A DNA stretch of 64,000 nt, from NCBI RefSeq assembly GCF_002278135.3, contig NZ_CP029425.2:4874001-4938000 (forward strand). The letters run 5' to 3'. Below are positions 25,605-36,171 of this stretch, piece by piece (position 1 is the stretch's first letter; every line of letters starts with the position of its first letter). The notes below the pieces were generated by a model, which was given only the letters and a program-made list of their open reading frames with translations, did not search any database and was not told the DNA's origin. The translations under genes were made by a program, and so were the position numbers. Origin of the DNA: Bradyrhizobium ottawaense. Its GTDB lineage: Bacteria; Pseudomonadota; Alphaproteobacteria; Rhizobiales; Xanthobacteraceae.

Positions 25605-25753
25605 GGCCAGCAGATACGCGACGGGGGCTTTTCCCGCAACCGCGCGGGCCGCGCGCCCACATCCTTCTTTGGGCATGGACAAGGTGGATATAGGTAAGTA
25701 TCATTGACCTAATATGCCCCGCTCTTCAGACAGGGCCGATCAGGGAGAACGCC

Positions 25754-26125
25754 ATGCCGCAGGATCATCAGCCGTCAACGCTTGCCGAGTTCGGCCGGAC
25801 CTGGGTCGAGGCCTGGAACGCGCGCGATCTCGAACGCGTGCTCGCGCTCTATGACGAGGCCGCCGTGATGACCTCGGACCGCATTCCGGCCCTGGGGTTC
25901 GATGCCAGCGGAACGTTGCGCGGCAAGGACGCCTTGCGGGCGTATTGGGGCAAGGCGCTTGGGCTGCTGCCGGAGCTGCATTTTTCGCTGATCGAGCTGT
26001 TCGTCAGCCCCGATAGCGTCGTGGTGTTCTACGCGAACGAGCGCGGCAAGAAGATCTGCGAATATTTGCGGGTGAATGATGCGGGGCTGATCGTGCAGGG
26101 CTCGGCGAACCATTTGGTGCACTAG
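25754..26125 (+). CDS. SnoaL/NTF2-like protein
   Basis: A 123-residue NTF2-like protein with TWVEAWNARDLERVLALYD and the KDALRAYWGKALGLLPEL helix, the usual arrangement of SnoaL-like domains. It is followed by a LHFSLIELFVSPDSVVVFY strand pair. No enzyme is known for this subgroup. AGGGAGA precedes the ATG at 25754. It is divergent from guaA. Confidence 0.75.
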   Translation: MPQDHQPSTLAEFGRTWVEAWNARDLERVLALYDEAAVMTSDRIPALGFDASGTLRGKDALRAYWGKALGLLPELHFSLIELFVSPDSVVVFYANERGKKICEYLRVNDAGLIVQGSANHLVH

Positions 26126-26138
26126 TCTATCCCCGTAA

Positions 26139-26222
26139 ATTGCGAGCGCAGCGAAGCAATCCAGAATCTTTCCGCGGATACATTCCTGGATTGCTTCGTC
26201 GCAAGGGCTCCTCGCAATGACG
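26139..26222. repeat. Palindromic repeat, family C copy 1
   Basis: The left half reads ATTGCGAGCGCAGCGAAGCA, the right half GGATTGCTTCGTCGCAAGGG then CTCGCAATGAC. It is an imperfect inverted repeat of about 84 bp, matched by the copy at 52956. Confidence 0.85.
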
Positions 26223-26278
26223 AAGTTTGTTGCTAATAGCGAGCCAAGCAGCATCGCCCCCAATTCAGGACCTCCCTC

Positions 26279-26611
26279 ATGAAGCTTCCCACCTCCCCGT
26301 TCACCGTCACCGACTGGAGCAAGGTCAGCCCGACCACACACCCCGGCGAGCATGGCGAGGCCATTTGGCGCACGCTCAACATCGGCGACCTCCGGGTGCG
26401 GATGGTCGAGTATTCGCCGGGCTATTTGGCCGACCATTGGTGCGATCGCGGCCACGTGCTCTACGTGCTCAAGGGCGAGCTCGACAGCGAGCTGCGCGAC
26501 GGGCGCAAATTCAAGCTCACGGCCGGGATGAGCTACCAGGTCTCGGACTACGGCGACGCCGCGCACCGGTCCTCGACCGCGACCGGAGCGACCCTTTTCA
26601 TCGTGGACTGA
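26279..26611 (+). CDS. DHCW-motif cupin fold protein
   Basis: A 110-residue protein with VRMVEYSPGYLADHWCDRGH, whose DHWCDRGH segment defines this cupin subfamily, then VLYVLKGELDSELRDG and the KLTAGMSYQVSDYG turn. Family members are small and functionally unassigned. TCAGGACC precedes the ATG. Nothing nearby suggests a pathway. Confidence 0.82.
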   Translation: MKLPTSPFTVTDWSKVSPTTHPGEHGEAIWRTLNIGDLRVRMVEYSPGYLADHWCDRGHVLYVLKGELDSELRDGRKFKLTAGMSYQVSDYGDAAHRSSTATGATLFIVD

Positions 26612-26682
26612 GATCCGCCGGGCGGTTAATTTGCACCGCAAAATAGCAAAGTCGCGCGACGTGCCGAGCCACGGGTGGTGCC

Positions 26683-26711
26683 TTGAACTGGCCCCAAATT
26701 CTCGCTATATT
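26683..26711 (+). promoter_or_regulatory. sigma70-like promoter of cspA
   Basis: TTGAAC (26683-26688), a 17-nt spacer and TATATT (26706-26711) form a near-consensus promoter. Transcription would begin about 26718, giving a leader of about 160 nt before the cspA ATG. Confidence 0.65.
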
Positions 26712-26877
26712 GTGATCATCGATACTTGGCCGAACGACTGGGCCGCTTCGCTTCGTTGCTGACGGGCGCGCACGCTTCAGATGAATTCTCCAAACATCGA
26801 CTCATCAGGGACTATGGGCGCAATGCTGCGTACCGGTCCGCGTGCGTACTCAATCTAACTAACTAAAGGAAATTCCC

Positions 26878-27087
26878 ATGGCTATGGGCACCGTGAAGTG
26901 GTTCAACACCCAAAAGGGTTATGGTTTCATCCAGCCGGACGACGGCCAGAAGGACGTGTTCGTGCACATCAGCGCCGTCGAGCGCGCCGGCCTCTCCTCC
27001 CTCAACGAGGGTCAGAAGGTCTCGTTCGACATCGTCGCCGATCGTCGCAGCGGCAAGTCCTCGGCTGACAATCTCCGCGTCGGCTAA
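26878..27087 (+). CDS. cspA: Cold-shock protein, CspA family
   Basis: A 69-residue single cold-shock domain. RNP1 is KGYGFIQ (13-19) and RNP2 is VFVHIS (27-32), the aromatic-rich nucleic-acid-binding surface. These proteins bind single-stranded RNA and DNA and melt RNA structure in the cold. The Shine-Dalgarno is AAAGGAAA. A long leader of about 160 nt, as in regulated csp mRNAs, separates promoter and ATG. A strong intrinsic terminator follows at 27141-27180. Many paralogues usually exist in these genomes, so the exact letter is arbitrary. Confidence 0.95.
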   Translation: MAMGTVKWFNTQKGYGFIQPDDGQKDVFVHISAVERAGLSSLNEGQKVSFDIVADRRSGKSSADNLRVG

Positions 27088-27140
27088 CGCCTACGCAGCG
27101 TTCTGACCACGGACGTACCGGCAGAACGTCAAGTTAGAAA

Positions 27141-27180
27141 ACCCCGCGACCGGGATCCGGTGCGCGGGGTTTTTGTTTTT
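27141..27180 (+). terminator. Intrinsic terminator of cspA
   Basis: A long stem (ACCCCGCG pairing with CGCGGGGT, extended inside by ACCGG/CCGGT around GAT) is followed by TTTTTGTTTTT. It lies 53 bp after the cspA stop. Confidence 0.9.
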
Positions 27181-27186
27181 GGCTCC

Positions 27187-27289
27187 CGTCATTCCGGGGC
27201 TCGCGAAGCGAGAGCCCGGAATCCATTGGACCGCGGAGACTGCCGCGCGATGGATTCCGGGCTCGCCCTGCGGGCGCCCCGGAATGACG
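27187..27289. repeat. Palindromic repeat, family B copy 1
   Basis: The ends are CGTCATTCCGGGGC and GCCCCGGAATGACG, with inner GAGCCCGGAATCCAT and ATGGATTCCGGGCTC. This is an imperfect palindrome of about 103 bp between cspA and rsmB. Copies at 34218 and 47851. Confidence 0.9.
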
Positions 27290-27300
27290 GCGGAGTATTG

Positions 27301-28602
27301 TCAGCCCACCTTCTTCAACACCGACACGAAGAACCCGTCCGTCCCGGTCCGCCGCGGCGTCATCAGCCAGCCCTCGGGCGACTGCAGCGCGGCCTCCCCA
27401 AACGCCTCCGCCTTGTCCCACAGCACGCTCGCGGTCTGCTCGGGCGGCACGGCCGCGAACTCGGGATGGCGCGCGACGAATGCCCTCACCTGCTCGCCGT
27501 TCTCTTCCGAAAGCACCGAGCAGGTGATGTAGGCAATGCGGCCGCCAGCCTTCACCAGCGGCACCGCGCGCTCCAGCACCTCGGCCTGGTCGCGCAGGCG
27601 AATCTCCAGCGCGCCCGGGCGCATGCGCCATTTGGCATCGGGGTTGCGGCGCCAGGTTCCGGTTCCCGTGCAGGGCGCGTCGATCACGACGAGGTCGGCA
27701 GAGGCGCGGATGTCGGCCAACGGATCGGCCTCGCCCTTGGGCGTGCGGACATCGGCATTATGGACCCCGGCGCGCGAGAGGCGCTCGTGGATCGGCGCGA
27801 GCTGGCGCTTGTCGCTGTCGGTCGCGATCAGCCGGCCCTTGCCCTGCATCAGAGCGGCGAGCGCCAGGGTCTTGCCGCCGGCGCCGGCGCAGAGGTCGAT
27901 CACCTGCTCGCCGGGCTTTGCCGCGGTGAATTGGGCGGCCAGCTGCGATCCCTCATCTTGCACTTCAATGGCGCCCTTGATGAAATCCTCCTCGGCCTGG
28001 ATCCCGGGGTTGCGTGCATCGGCCGAAAGCGCGATGCGCAGGCCCGTTGCCGACCAAGGCGTCGGTTTCGCATGAAGATGAGCAAGCGACTGCAGCGCCT
28101 TGTCGCGGTTGGATTTTAGCGTGTTGACGCGCAGGTCGAGCGGTGCCCGGCTCGCCATCGCGGCCGCCTCCGCGGCACGGTCCTCGCCGAACACTTTTGC
28201 CAGGTGCGGATCCAGCCATTCGGGATAGTCGCCGGCGATCGCGGCCGGCGCGTCCTTCAGGGACCGCTGGCTGAGCGCCGCCTGCTCGGCCTCGGTCAGC
28301 GGCGCCGGCGCAAAGCGGCTGCCGTCGAACAAGGCGCCCATCGTGGCCGTGTCCATGTCGCGCTCGAGCCGGAGCATGCCGATCAACCTGGCACGCGCGG
28401 TACCGGACTCCATCAGGAACGCGCTCGAGGCGTAGCGGCGCAGCACGTCCCAGACCAGGCCGGCAATGGCGGCGCGGTCGCCCGAGCCGGCAAAGCGGTG
28501 CGCGGTGCCCCACTCCTTCAGCGCCTTGGCCGCGGGCACGCGGTCCTTCTCGATGGTGTCGATCAGTTCGATGGCTGCGGACAGCCGGGCAGCGGGAGTC
28601 AT
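27301..28602 (-). CDS. rsmB: RsmB-family rRNA (cytosine-C5) methyltransferase
   Basis: A 433-residue enzyme, expected to methylate a cytosine of 16S rRNA (C967 in E. coli) using S-adenosylmethionine. The NusB-like N-terminal domain covers about residues 1-135. The SAM-binding motif is DLCAGAGGKT (236-245), the motif IV cysteine is C311 in DAPCTGTG, and the catalytic cysteine is C361 in ITCSVLSEENGEQV. Both cysteines are needed in this family. It lies at the left of a same-strand series that runs on to guaB. Confidence 0.88.
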   Translation of the reverse strand: MTPAARLSAAIELIDTIEKDRVPAAKALKEWGTAHRFAGSGDRAAIAGLVWDVLRRYASSAFLMESGTARARLIGMLRLERDMDTATMGALFDGSRFAPAPLTEAEQAALSQRSLKDAPAAIAGDYPEWLDPHLAKVFGEDRAAEAAAMASRAPLDLRVNTLKSNRDKALQSLAHLHAKPTPWSATGLRIALSADARNPGIQAEEDFIKGAIEVQDEGSQLAAQFTAAKPGEQVIDLCAGAGGKTLALAALMQGKGRLIATDSDKRQLAPIHERLSRAGVHNADVRTPKGEADPLADIRASADLVVIDAPCTGTGTWRRNPDAKWRMRPGALEIRLRDQAEVLERAVPLVKAGGRIAYITCSVLSEENGEQVRAFVARHPEFAAVPPEQTASVLWDKAEAFGEAALQSPEGWLMTPRRTGTDGFFVSVLKKVG

Positions 28603-28636
28603 TTGAATCTTTCAGATGAAATCGGACTCGCAAGAG

Positions 28637-29059
28637 TCAGATCAACAAGAGCATTTTCAGTGCGAAGTAGATCCACATCGCCAGCAGCACGAGGACGCCG
28701 GCGAGCCAGACCGTGGAGCGCCGTCCGAGATCGTTCGAGGAGACGAACACGCCGGCATGGGCAAAGCGCGTCACCACGAACACCCAGGACATCAGCACGA
28801 TGAAGAGATCGGCATGGCGCAAGGGCAGCGCCAGCGCGATCAGGACGTAGAGCAGGACCGGCAGCTCGAACTGGTTGCGGTAGCAATTGGCGATCTGTGT
28901 GGCGCCCTTCGGCCAGTTCGGCTCGCCGAGTGCAATGTCGCGGATGCTGGTCTCGCCGGAGACCAGCGTCTTGCGGCGCGCGAACACCATGCCGATCAGA
29001 AGCGCGAAGGTAAGGCCGACCTGCACGAAGACAGGGAGCAGGACCATTTGGACGGACAT
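28637..29059 (-). CDS. MAPEG-family membrane protein
   Basis: A 140-residue protein with four hydrophobic helices. NCYRNQFELPVLLYVLIAL is the MAPEG signature (RNxFELPVxFY), which in eicosanoid and glutathione enzymes contributes to glutathione binding. Bacterial members have no proven substrate. I choose the ATG at 29059; a TTG start at 29161 would add 34 polar residues with no family support. It is 34 bp upstream of rsmB and probably in the same transcript. Confidence 0.82.
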   Translation of the reverse strand: MSVQMVLLPVFVQVGLTFALLIGMVFARRKTLVSGETSIRDIALGEPNWPKGATQIANCYRNQFELPVLLYVLIALALPLRHADLFIVLMSWVFVVTRFAHAGVFVSSNDLGRRSTVWLAGVLVLLAMWIYFALKMLLLI

Positions 29060-29230
29060 CGGAACTTTCCCGTAAGGCGGAACGCCGCGAACCGTCATTA
29101 GCCGCCGCTCCTCGTCCTGACAATCAACCAGTTGAACCGGCGTTCCCGGTCTTGCGACCAACCACCGATAGTTAAAGCGATTTCGGCTCCTTTTCGGGAG
29201 CCCAAGGCGAGATAGAGGCGAGATGGCGCC

Positions 29231-29845
29231 ATGACCACCCTGTCCAGCCTCTGGACCGAATCCGCCGACGGCCAGCTCGGTATCCTGATGTCGGCCCTCT
29301 CAGGTATCGCGATGGCGCTTGCGGTCGCGCTGGCGATGACGGTCTACTTTCGCCTGAGCTACCGAACCCGGCGCGACGTCATCAGGCATGGCCTCGCCAC
29401 TCTGGCCGCCACTGCCCTGTTCGCCTTTGCCGCCTACGACATGCGCCACGCCGCGCTCGCCTATCTCGGTCTCAATCCGTCCAAGCCCGCCGTCGAGTTC
29501 GAAATCCGCATGCCCCGGGCGATGCTGACGGCGGTGACCGACAGCCAGATCGAGCTGCATACCGACCGCAACCAGACACTGGCGCTGGTCGAGGGCGTGC
29601 GCGACCTCTCGGATGGCCGTGCGCTGCTGCGCGGCGCGGTCGCGCTCAACCACCGCACCGCGGACCGCGTGCTGGTCGTGAACCTGCCGGGCAAGGGCAT
29701 TTTCGAGTTCCGCCTCCGTCTGCCCGCCGAGCCGCATCGCTCCCAAGAGTTCGGTCCCTGGCACCTCGCCGACCGCATCGCCTCGCCGCTCGCCGACACC
29801 GTCGCGCCGCAGGACGCCTACACGATCCGCTACCGCGTGCTTTAA
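29231..29845 (+). CDS. Hypothetical membrane-anchored protein
   Basis: A 204-residue protein with two N-terminal membrane segments (SALSGIAMALAVALAMTVYF and GLATLAATALFAFAAYDM) and an extracytoplasmic part of about 130 residues rich in beta strands (FEIRMPRAMLTAVTDSQIEL, ADRVLVVNLPGKGIFEFRL). I do not recognise the family. It is followed after 69 bp by the phosphoesterase gene on the same strand. Confidence 0.6.
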   Translation: MTTLSSLWTESADGQLGILMSALSGIAMALAVALAMTVYFRLSYRTRRDVIRHGLATLAATALFAFAAYDMRHAALAYLGLNPSKPAVEFEIRMPRAMLTAVTDSQIELHTDRNQTLALVEGVRDLSDGRALLRGAVALNHRTADRVLVVNLPGKGIFEFRLRLPAEPHRSQEFGPWHLADRIASPLADTVAPQDAYTIRYRVL

Positions 29846-29914
29846 ACTTTGTTCGTTGCGATCCATGCCCGCGCCGTCATCGTTCCGACGCGCAAGCACG
29901 GGTACGGTGATCGC

Positions 29915-30757
29915 ATGTCCGAATTTCGCCTGACGCAGATTTCCGACACCCATCTCGGCCGGCGCTTCCCCGGCCTGATCGCCAACTTCCAGGCGATCAG
30001 CGAACATATCGACGGCAACCGGCCCGATCTCGTCATCAACACCGGCGACGTCGCCTTCGACGGGCCGACCGGCCGCGACGATGTCGTCTTCGCAAAAGAC
30101 CTGCACGAGGCCCTGCCCGTCGCCTGCCGTTACCTCCCCGGCAATCACGACATCGGCGACAATCCGACCGCGGTTGGCCCGGGGCCGAAGCCGCCGGTCA
30201 CGGAAGCGCATCGCCGGCAATTCTGCGACCTCATCGGCGAAGACCATTGGTCATTCGAGGCCGCCGGCTGGCGCTTCATCGGCCTCAACTCGCTGGTGAT
30301 GAATTCCGGGCTCGCCTTCGAGGTCGAGCAGTTCGACTGGCTGTCGCAACAGATCGCGCGCACGAACGGCAGGCCGGTCGCACTGTTCCTTCACAAGCCG
30401 GTGTTTCTCAACCTGCCCGACGATCCCGAGACGCCGGAGACCGCGATCCGCTACGTGCCGCAGCCGGCACGGGCACGGCTGATCGAGATGCTCGGGACGA
30501 TCGACCTGCGCCTCATCGCCAGCGGCCACGTGCACCAGCGGCGCGACTTCACCTGGCGCCACACCCGCCATGTCTGGGCGCCGTCGGCCGGCTTCGTCAT
30601 CAACGATCAGCGCCAGGACCGGATCGCGATCAAGGAAGTCGGGCTGGTCGAATACCGCTTCCGGCCCGACGGTTTCGAGGTCCGCCACGTCAGGGCCGCG
30701 GGCCAGGTCGATGTCGACATCGAGGAGTTGCTCGTCCAGATGGGCGGCGAGCATTAA
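29915..30757 (+). CDS. Metallophosphoesterase, calcineurin-like (CpdA/3',5'-cAMP phosphodiesterase-like)
   Basis: A 280-residue protein with the full dimetal motif set: D11-x-H13 in SDTHLG, GD (44-45) in NTGDVAFDG, GNHD (76-79), H160 in LFLHKP, and GHVH (204-207). This layout matches CpdA-type phosphodiesterases, which act on cyclic nucleotides or other phosphodiesters. The substrate is not proven. I start at the ATG at 29915 (MSEFRLTQISDTHLG); upstream codons to 29849 do not fit. Confidence 0.85.
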   Translation: MSEFRLTQISDTHLGRRFPGLIANFQAISEHIDGNRPDLVINTGDVAFDGPTGRDDVVFAKDLHEALPVACRYLPGNHDIGDNPTAVGPGPKPPVTEAHRRQFCDLIGEDHWSFEAAGWRFIGLNSLVMNSGLAFEVEQFDWLSQQIARTNGRPVALFLHKPVFLNLPDDPETPETAIRYVPQPARARLIEMLGTIDLRLIASGHVHQRRDFTWRHTRHVWAPSAGFVINDQRQDRIAIKEVGLVEYRFRPDGFEVRHVRAAGQVDVDIEELLVQMGGEH

Positions 30758-30772
30758 GGCGCGCTGATCCGC

Positions 30773-31072
30773 TCAGGCGACGCTCTTGAGGTCCTGCTGG
30801 ATCGCAGCGAGCAAGGATTGCAGCGCCTCGCTGTTCACCGGCTTGGCCGCGAGATCATTGGCAGGCGGCTGCCTGGCTGGCTGCACGGCCTTGACCGGGC
30901 GCTTTGGGAATGGCGGGGGCGGTGCCGGCATCGAGGGGCGCGTCAGATCGCCCTCCTCGTCGACATGGACGAACTTGCCATGGATGACGTCGTCGTGGCG
31001 GCCCATGACGAACATGGCCAGCCAATAGCCGGCAGCAAGCAGGATAACGCAGAAAACACTGATCTCTAACAT
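30773..31072 (-). CDS. Small membrane-anchored protein of unknown function
   Basis: A 99-residue protein with one N-terminal membrane segment (LEISVFCVILLAAGYWLAMF), then a charged stretch (GRHDDVIHGKFVHVDEEGD) and a proline-rich linker (PPPPFPKRPVKAVQPARQ). No motif ties it to a known family. The only neighbour it shares a promoter region with is the hairpin at 31133-31167. Confidence 0.55.
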   Translation of the reverse strand: MLEISVFCVILLAAGYWLAMFVMGRHDDVIHGKFVHVDEEGDLTRPSMPAPPPPFPKRPVKAVQPARQPPANDLAAKPVNSEALQSLLAAIQQDLKSVA

Positions 31073-31132
31073 CGCAGCACCTAAAATATGCCCGATGATT
31101 CAATGCCTTCGCGATCCCGTCAATGAACAGCC

Positions 31133-31167
31133 GGTCACACCTGCGGCTTTTGCGGGCAGGTGTGACC
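31133..31167. other. 12-bp perfect hairpin of unknown role
   Basis: GGTCACACCTGC pairs with GCAGGTGTGACC around an 11-nt loop, between curA and the small membrane-protein gene. No T-run follows on the minus strand, where curA ends, so it is not a clear terminator of that gene. Confidence 0.45.
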
Positions 31168-31242
31168 ATTTGGTGACTCTTTCTTAACTATCCCGGGGCG
31201 GCATGTGGCTCCCGAGCCACGGGAGTCCCAGTCCCTGTCGCG

Positions 31243-32265
31243 CTAGGCCTTGTCCGGCCCGACCCGGACCAGCTGCTTGCCGAAATTAGCGCCCTTCAAG
31301 AGGCCCATGAAGGCGCCAGGCGCGCTTTCCAGGCCCTCGGTGACGAACTCCTTGTACTTGACCTTGCCGTCGCGGACCCAAGAGGACATGTCGCGCAGGA
31401 AGTCGCCATGGCGCGAGGCGAAGTCGGAGACAATGAAGCCGCGGAAGGTCAGCCGCTTCGTCAGCGTCGCTCGCATCACCGATGCGGCCCATTTCGGCGC
31501 CTTGGCTTCGGTGTCGTTGTAGTGCGCGATCAGGCCGCACACCGGCACACGCGCGAACGGATTGAGCAGGGGGAACACCGCCTCGAACACGGCGCCGCCG
31601 ACATTCTCGAAATAGACGTCGATACCTTTCGGACAGGCCTCCTTCAGCTTGGCGGCCAATTCGGGATCGCGGTGATCGATGCAGGCATCGAAGCCGAGCT
31701 CCTTCACCACGTAGGCGCACTTGTCCTTGCCGCCGGCAATGCCGACCGCGCGTGCGCCCTTGATCTTCGCGATCTGCCCCACCGCCGAGCCGACCGCACC
31801 GGAGGCACCCGCGACCACGACGGTCTCGCCTGCTTGCGGCTTGCCGATGTCGAGCAGGCCCGTATACGCAGTCATGCCGGGCATGCCGAGCACGCCGATC
31901 GAGGTCGAGATCGGACCGAGCTTCGGATCGACCTTGATCAGGCCCTTGCCGTTCGAGATCGCATGCGTCTGCCAGCCGGTCCGTGCACGGACGATGTCGC
32001 CCTTGGCGAAATCCGGATTGTTGGAGGCCGCGACCTCGCTCACCGCCTCGCCTTCCATCACGCCGCCGACCGGCACCGGCGCAGCATAGGACGGACCATC
32101 ACTCATGCGCCCGCGCATATAAGGATCGAGCGAGAGCCAGATCGTGCGCAGCAGGACTTCGCCTGCCGCAGGCGCCGGGACAGCGAATTCCTCGATACGG
32201 AAATCAGACGGCTTGGGCTCACCGACGGGACGCGCGGCGAGAACGATGCGCTTGGCTTGGGACAT
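31243..32265 (-). CDS. curA: NADPH-dependent reductase, CurA-like (medium-chain zinc-free dehydrogenase)
   Basis: A 340-residue protein closely resembling E. coli CurA (YncB), which reduces curcumin and related enones, and plant/animal prostaglandin reductases. Visible are LSLDPYMRGRMSD near residue 45, GVLGMPGMTAYTGLLDIG around 125, the cofactor motif AGASGAVGSAVGQ (about 153-165) and YFENVGG. No zinc ligands are present, as expected. The physiological substrate is unknown. Confidence 0.85.
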   Translation of the reverse strand: MSQAKRIVLAARPVGEPKPSDFRIEEFAVPAPAAGEVLLRTIWLSLDPYMRGRMSDGPSYAAPVPVGGVMEGEAVSEVAASNNPDFAKGDIVRARTGWQTHAISNGKGLIKVDPKLGPISTSIGVLGMPGMTAYTGLLDIGKPQAGETVVVAGASGAVGSAVGQIAKIKGARAVGIAGGKDKCAYVVKELGFDACIDHRDPELAAKLKEACPKGIDVYFENVGGAVFEAVFPLLNPFARVPVCGLIAHYNDTEAKAPKWAASVMRATLTKRLTFRGFIVSDFASRHGDFLRDMSSWVRDGKVKYKEFVTEGLESAPGAFMGLLKGANFGKQLVRVGPDKA

Positions 32266-32364
32266 GATGGCTTCCTCCTGATTGTCTTTCGACGTGAACG
32301 GAAGCGGAGGGAGGTAGCTGCGTCAATACAAAAGCGGTGACGCGTGATGGCGTTTCACGCGCAG

Positions 32365-32500
32365 CTCTCGTGTCCCGGACGCGCAGCGTTGCTGCGCAGA
32401 GCCGGGACCCAGAAAGCGACACGGCAAAATGCCGAGACATGGGCCCCGGCTCTGCAGCGCATCACCGAAGAGGTGCTGCGCTGCGTCCGGGGCACGAGAG
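32365..32500. repeat. Palindromic repeat, family E copy 1
   Basis: The ends are CTCTCGTGTCCCGGACGC and GCGTCCGGGGCACGAGAG, with inner GCAGAGCCGGGACCC and GGGCCCCGGCTCTGC. It is about 136 bp and fills most of the gap between curA and guaB. A second copy is at 57857. Confidence 0.88.
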
Positions 32501-32508
32501 CGGAGTAA

Positions 32509-34356
<1,848 letters not shown>

Positions 34357-34472
34357 TCACACCGTTGTTACGCGGGATCTAGGTGCTATGCGTCGATCCG
34401 CAATGGTCGGGGGCCGGCGGCGGTGATAAGCCGCAATTCCACCTTCCTTCCGATTTTCATTACCAATCCGTC

Positions 34473-35963
34473 ATGGTCGACAAGCAACGCGTCATTCCGC
34501 TGATCGTGGCCACCGCGCTTTTCATGGAGAACATGGATTCGACGGTGATTGCCACCTCGCTGCCGGCAATCGCGGCCGATATCGGCACCAGCCCGCTGAC
34601 GCTGAAGCTCGCGATCACGTCCTATCTGCTGTCGCTGGCGGTGTTCATCCCGGCGAGCGGCTGGACCGCCGACCGCTTCGGCGCGCGCATGGTGTTCGCG
34701 ATCGCCGTCGGCGTGTTCATGGTCGGCTCGGTCGGCTGCGCGCTCTCCTCCTCGGTCACCGATTTCGTGTTCGCGCGCGTTTTGCAAGGCATGGGCGGGG
34801 CGATGATGACGCCGGTCGGGCGCCTCGTGCTGCTGCGCTCGGTCGACAAGAGCGCGCTGGTCAACGCCATGGCCTGGGTGACGGTCCCTGCCCTGATCGG
34901 TCCCGTGATCGGGCCGCCGCTCGGCGGCTTCATCACGACCTACGCGTCCTGGCACTGGATCTTCCTGATCAACATCCCGATCGGGCTGCTCGGCATCTTC
35001 ATGGCGCTGCGCTTCATCGACCCGATCAAGAGCGAGGAGCGCGAGCCGTTCGACCTCTACGGCATGGTGCTCGCAGGCATCGGCCTCGCCGGCATCGCCT
35101 TCGGCCTGTCGGTTGCCGGTCTCAACCTGCTGCCGTGGAGCACCGTCGCCGCGCTGATCGCGGGCGGCGCGATCTCGATGACACTCTACGTCATTCACGC
35201 CCGGCGCACCGGCTCCCCGGTGCTCGACTTCTCGCTTCTGAAGCTGCCGACGCTGCGCGCCGCCGTGTTCGGCGGCTTCCTGTTCCGGCTCGGCATCGGC
35301 GCGCTGCCGTTCCTGCTGCCGCTCTTGATGCAGATCGGCTTCGGCCTGTCGCCGTTCCATTCGGGTCTCGTCACCTTCGCCTCTTCGCTCGGCGCCATGG
35401 GCATGAAGACGCTGGCGGCGCGCATCATCCGCACCTTCGGCTTCCGCAATCTGATGACGGTGAACGCGATCGTCAGCGCGTTCTTCCTCGCCGTCTGCGC
35501 GCTGTTCACGGTGACGACGCCGCTGCTCATCATCATGGTCATCCTGGTGGTCGGCGGCTTCTTCCGCTCGCTCGAGTTCACCGCGATCAACACGGTCGCC
35601 TATGCCGACGTCGAGACTGCGCAGATGAGCCGCGCCACCACCCTCGTCAGCGTCAACCAGCAACTCGCGGTCTCCGCCGGCGTCGCCGTCGGCGCGGCCT
35701 GCGTGGAAACGACGATGTGGTTCAACCATGTCAGCGAAATCGACGCCACCGTGTTCGCCCCCGCCTTCCTCGTCGTCGCGCTGACCTCGGCGGCGTCGAG
35801 CTGGTTCTTCTGGCAGATGCCCGTCGATGCCGGCCACGAGATCTCCGGCCGCAAGGCCGTGGAGATCGCCAGTCGCAAGGGTGCCGGCAAGGGTGCGGAG
35901 AAGGCGGCAGTCAAGGCGGCGTCCGAGGATACGCAGGACGTGCGGGATCAAAGGTTGGGGTGA
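34473..35963 (+). CDS. DHA2-type MFS multidrug exporter
   Basis: A 496-residue membrane protein with about 14 hydrophobic segments. It shows the EmrB/QacA-type patterns: LFMENMDSTVIATSLPAIA in helix 1, ASGWTADRFGARMVF in the helix 2-3 loop and RVLQGMGGAMMTPVGRLVL in helix 4, PALIGPVIGPPLGGFI in helix 5 (motif C of drug/H+ antiporters). No membrane-fusion partner is beside it. The C-terminal tail after residue 460 is charged (KKAVEIASRKGAG-type repeats). I start at the ATG at 34473. Confidence 0.88.
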   Translation: MVDKQRVIPLIVATALFMENMDSTVIATSLPAIAADIGTSPLTLKLAITSYLLSLAVFIPASGWTADRFGARMVFAIAVGVFMVGSVGCALSSSVTDFVFARVLQGMGGAMMTPVGRLVLLRSVDKSALVNAMAWVTVPALIGPVIGPPLGGFITTYASWHWIFLINIPIGLLGIFMALRFIDPIKSEEREPFDLYGMVLAGIGLAGIAFGLSVAGLNLLPWSTVAALIAGGAISMTLYVIHARRTGSPVLDFSLLKLPTLRAAVFGGFLFRLGIGALPFLLPLLMQIGFGLSPFHSGLVTFASSLGAMGMKTLAARIIRTFGFRNLMTVNAIVSAFFLAVCALFTVTTPLLIIMVILVVGGFFRSLEFTAINTVAYADVETAQMSRATTLVSVNQQLAVSAGVAVGAACVETTMWFNHVSEIDATVFAPAFLVVALTSAASSWFFWQMPVDAGHEISGRKAVEIASRKGAGKGAEKAAVKAASEDTQDVRDQRLG

Positions 35964-35990
35964 GTTGAGCGAGCGGGCGCCTCACACTCG

Positions 35991-36157
35991 GTGTCGTCCC
36001 TGCGAACGCAGGGACCCATAACCACAGGGAGGAGACGTTGCGCGAGTCTGCCACTCCGAGTCTTCGCCAAACTTCTCCCTGTGGCTATGGGTCCCGGATC
36101 GGCGCTTCGCTCCAGACAACGCTACGCGTTGTCGGGAGCTCCGCTTGTCCGGGACGA
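35991..36157. repeat. Long palindromic repeat (167 bp), singleton here
   Basis: The left half has GTGTCGTCCCTGCGAACGC and GGGACCCATAACCACAGGGA; the right half has CTCCCTGTGGCTATGGGTCC and GTCCGGGACGAC. It fills the gap between the convergent exporter and rlmE. Only one copy is in the window. Confidence 0.8.
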
Positions 36158-36171
36158 CAGCGGAGATTGGC

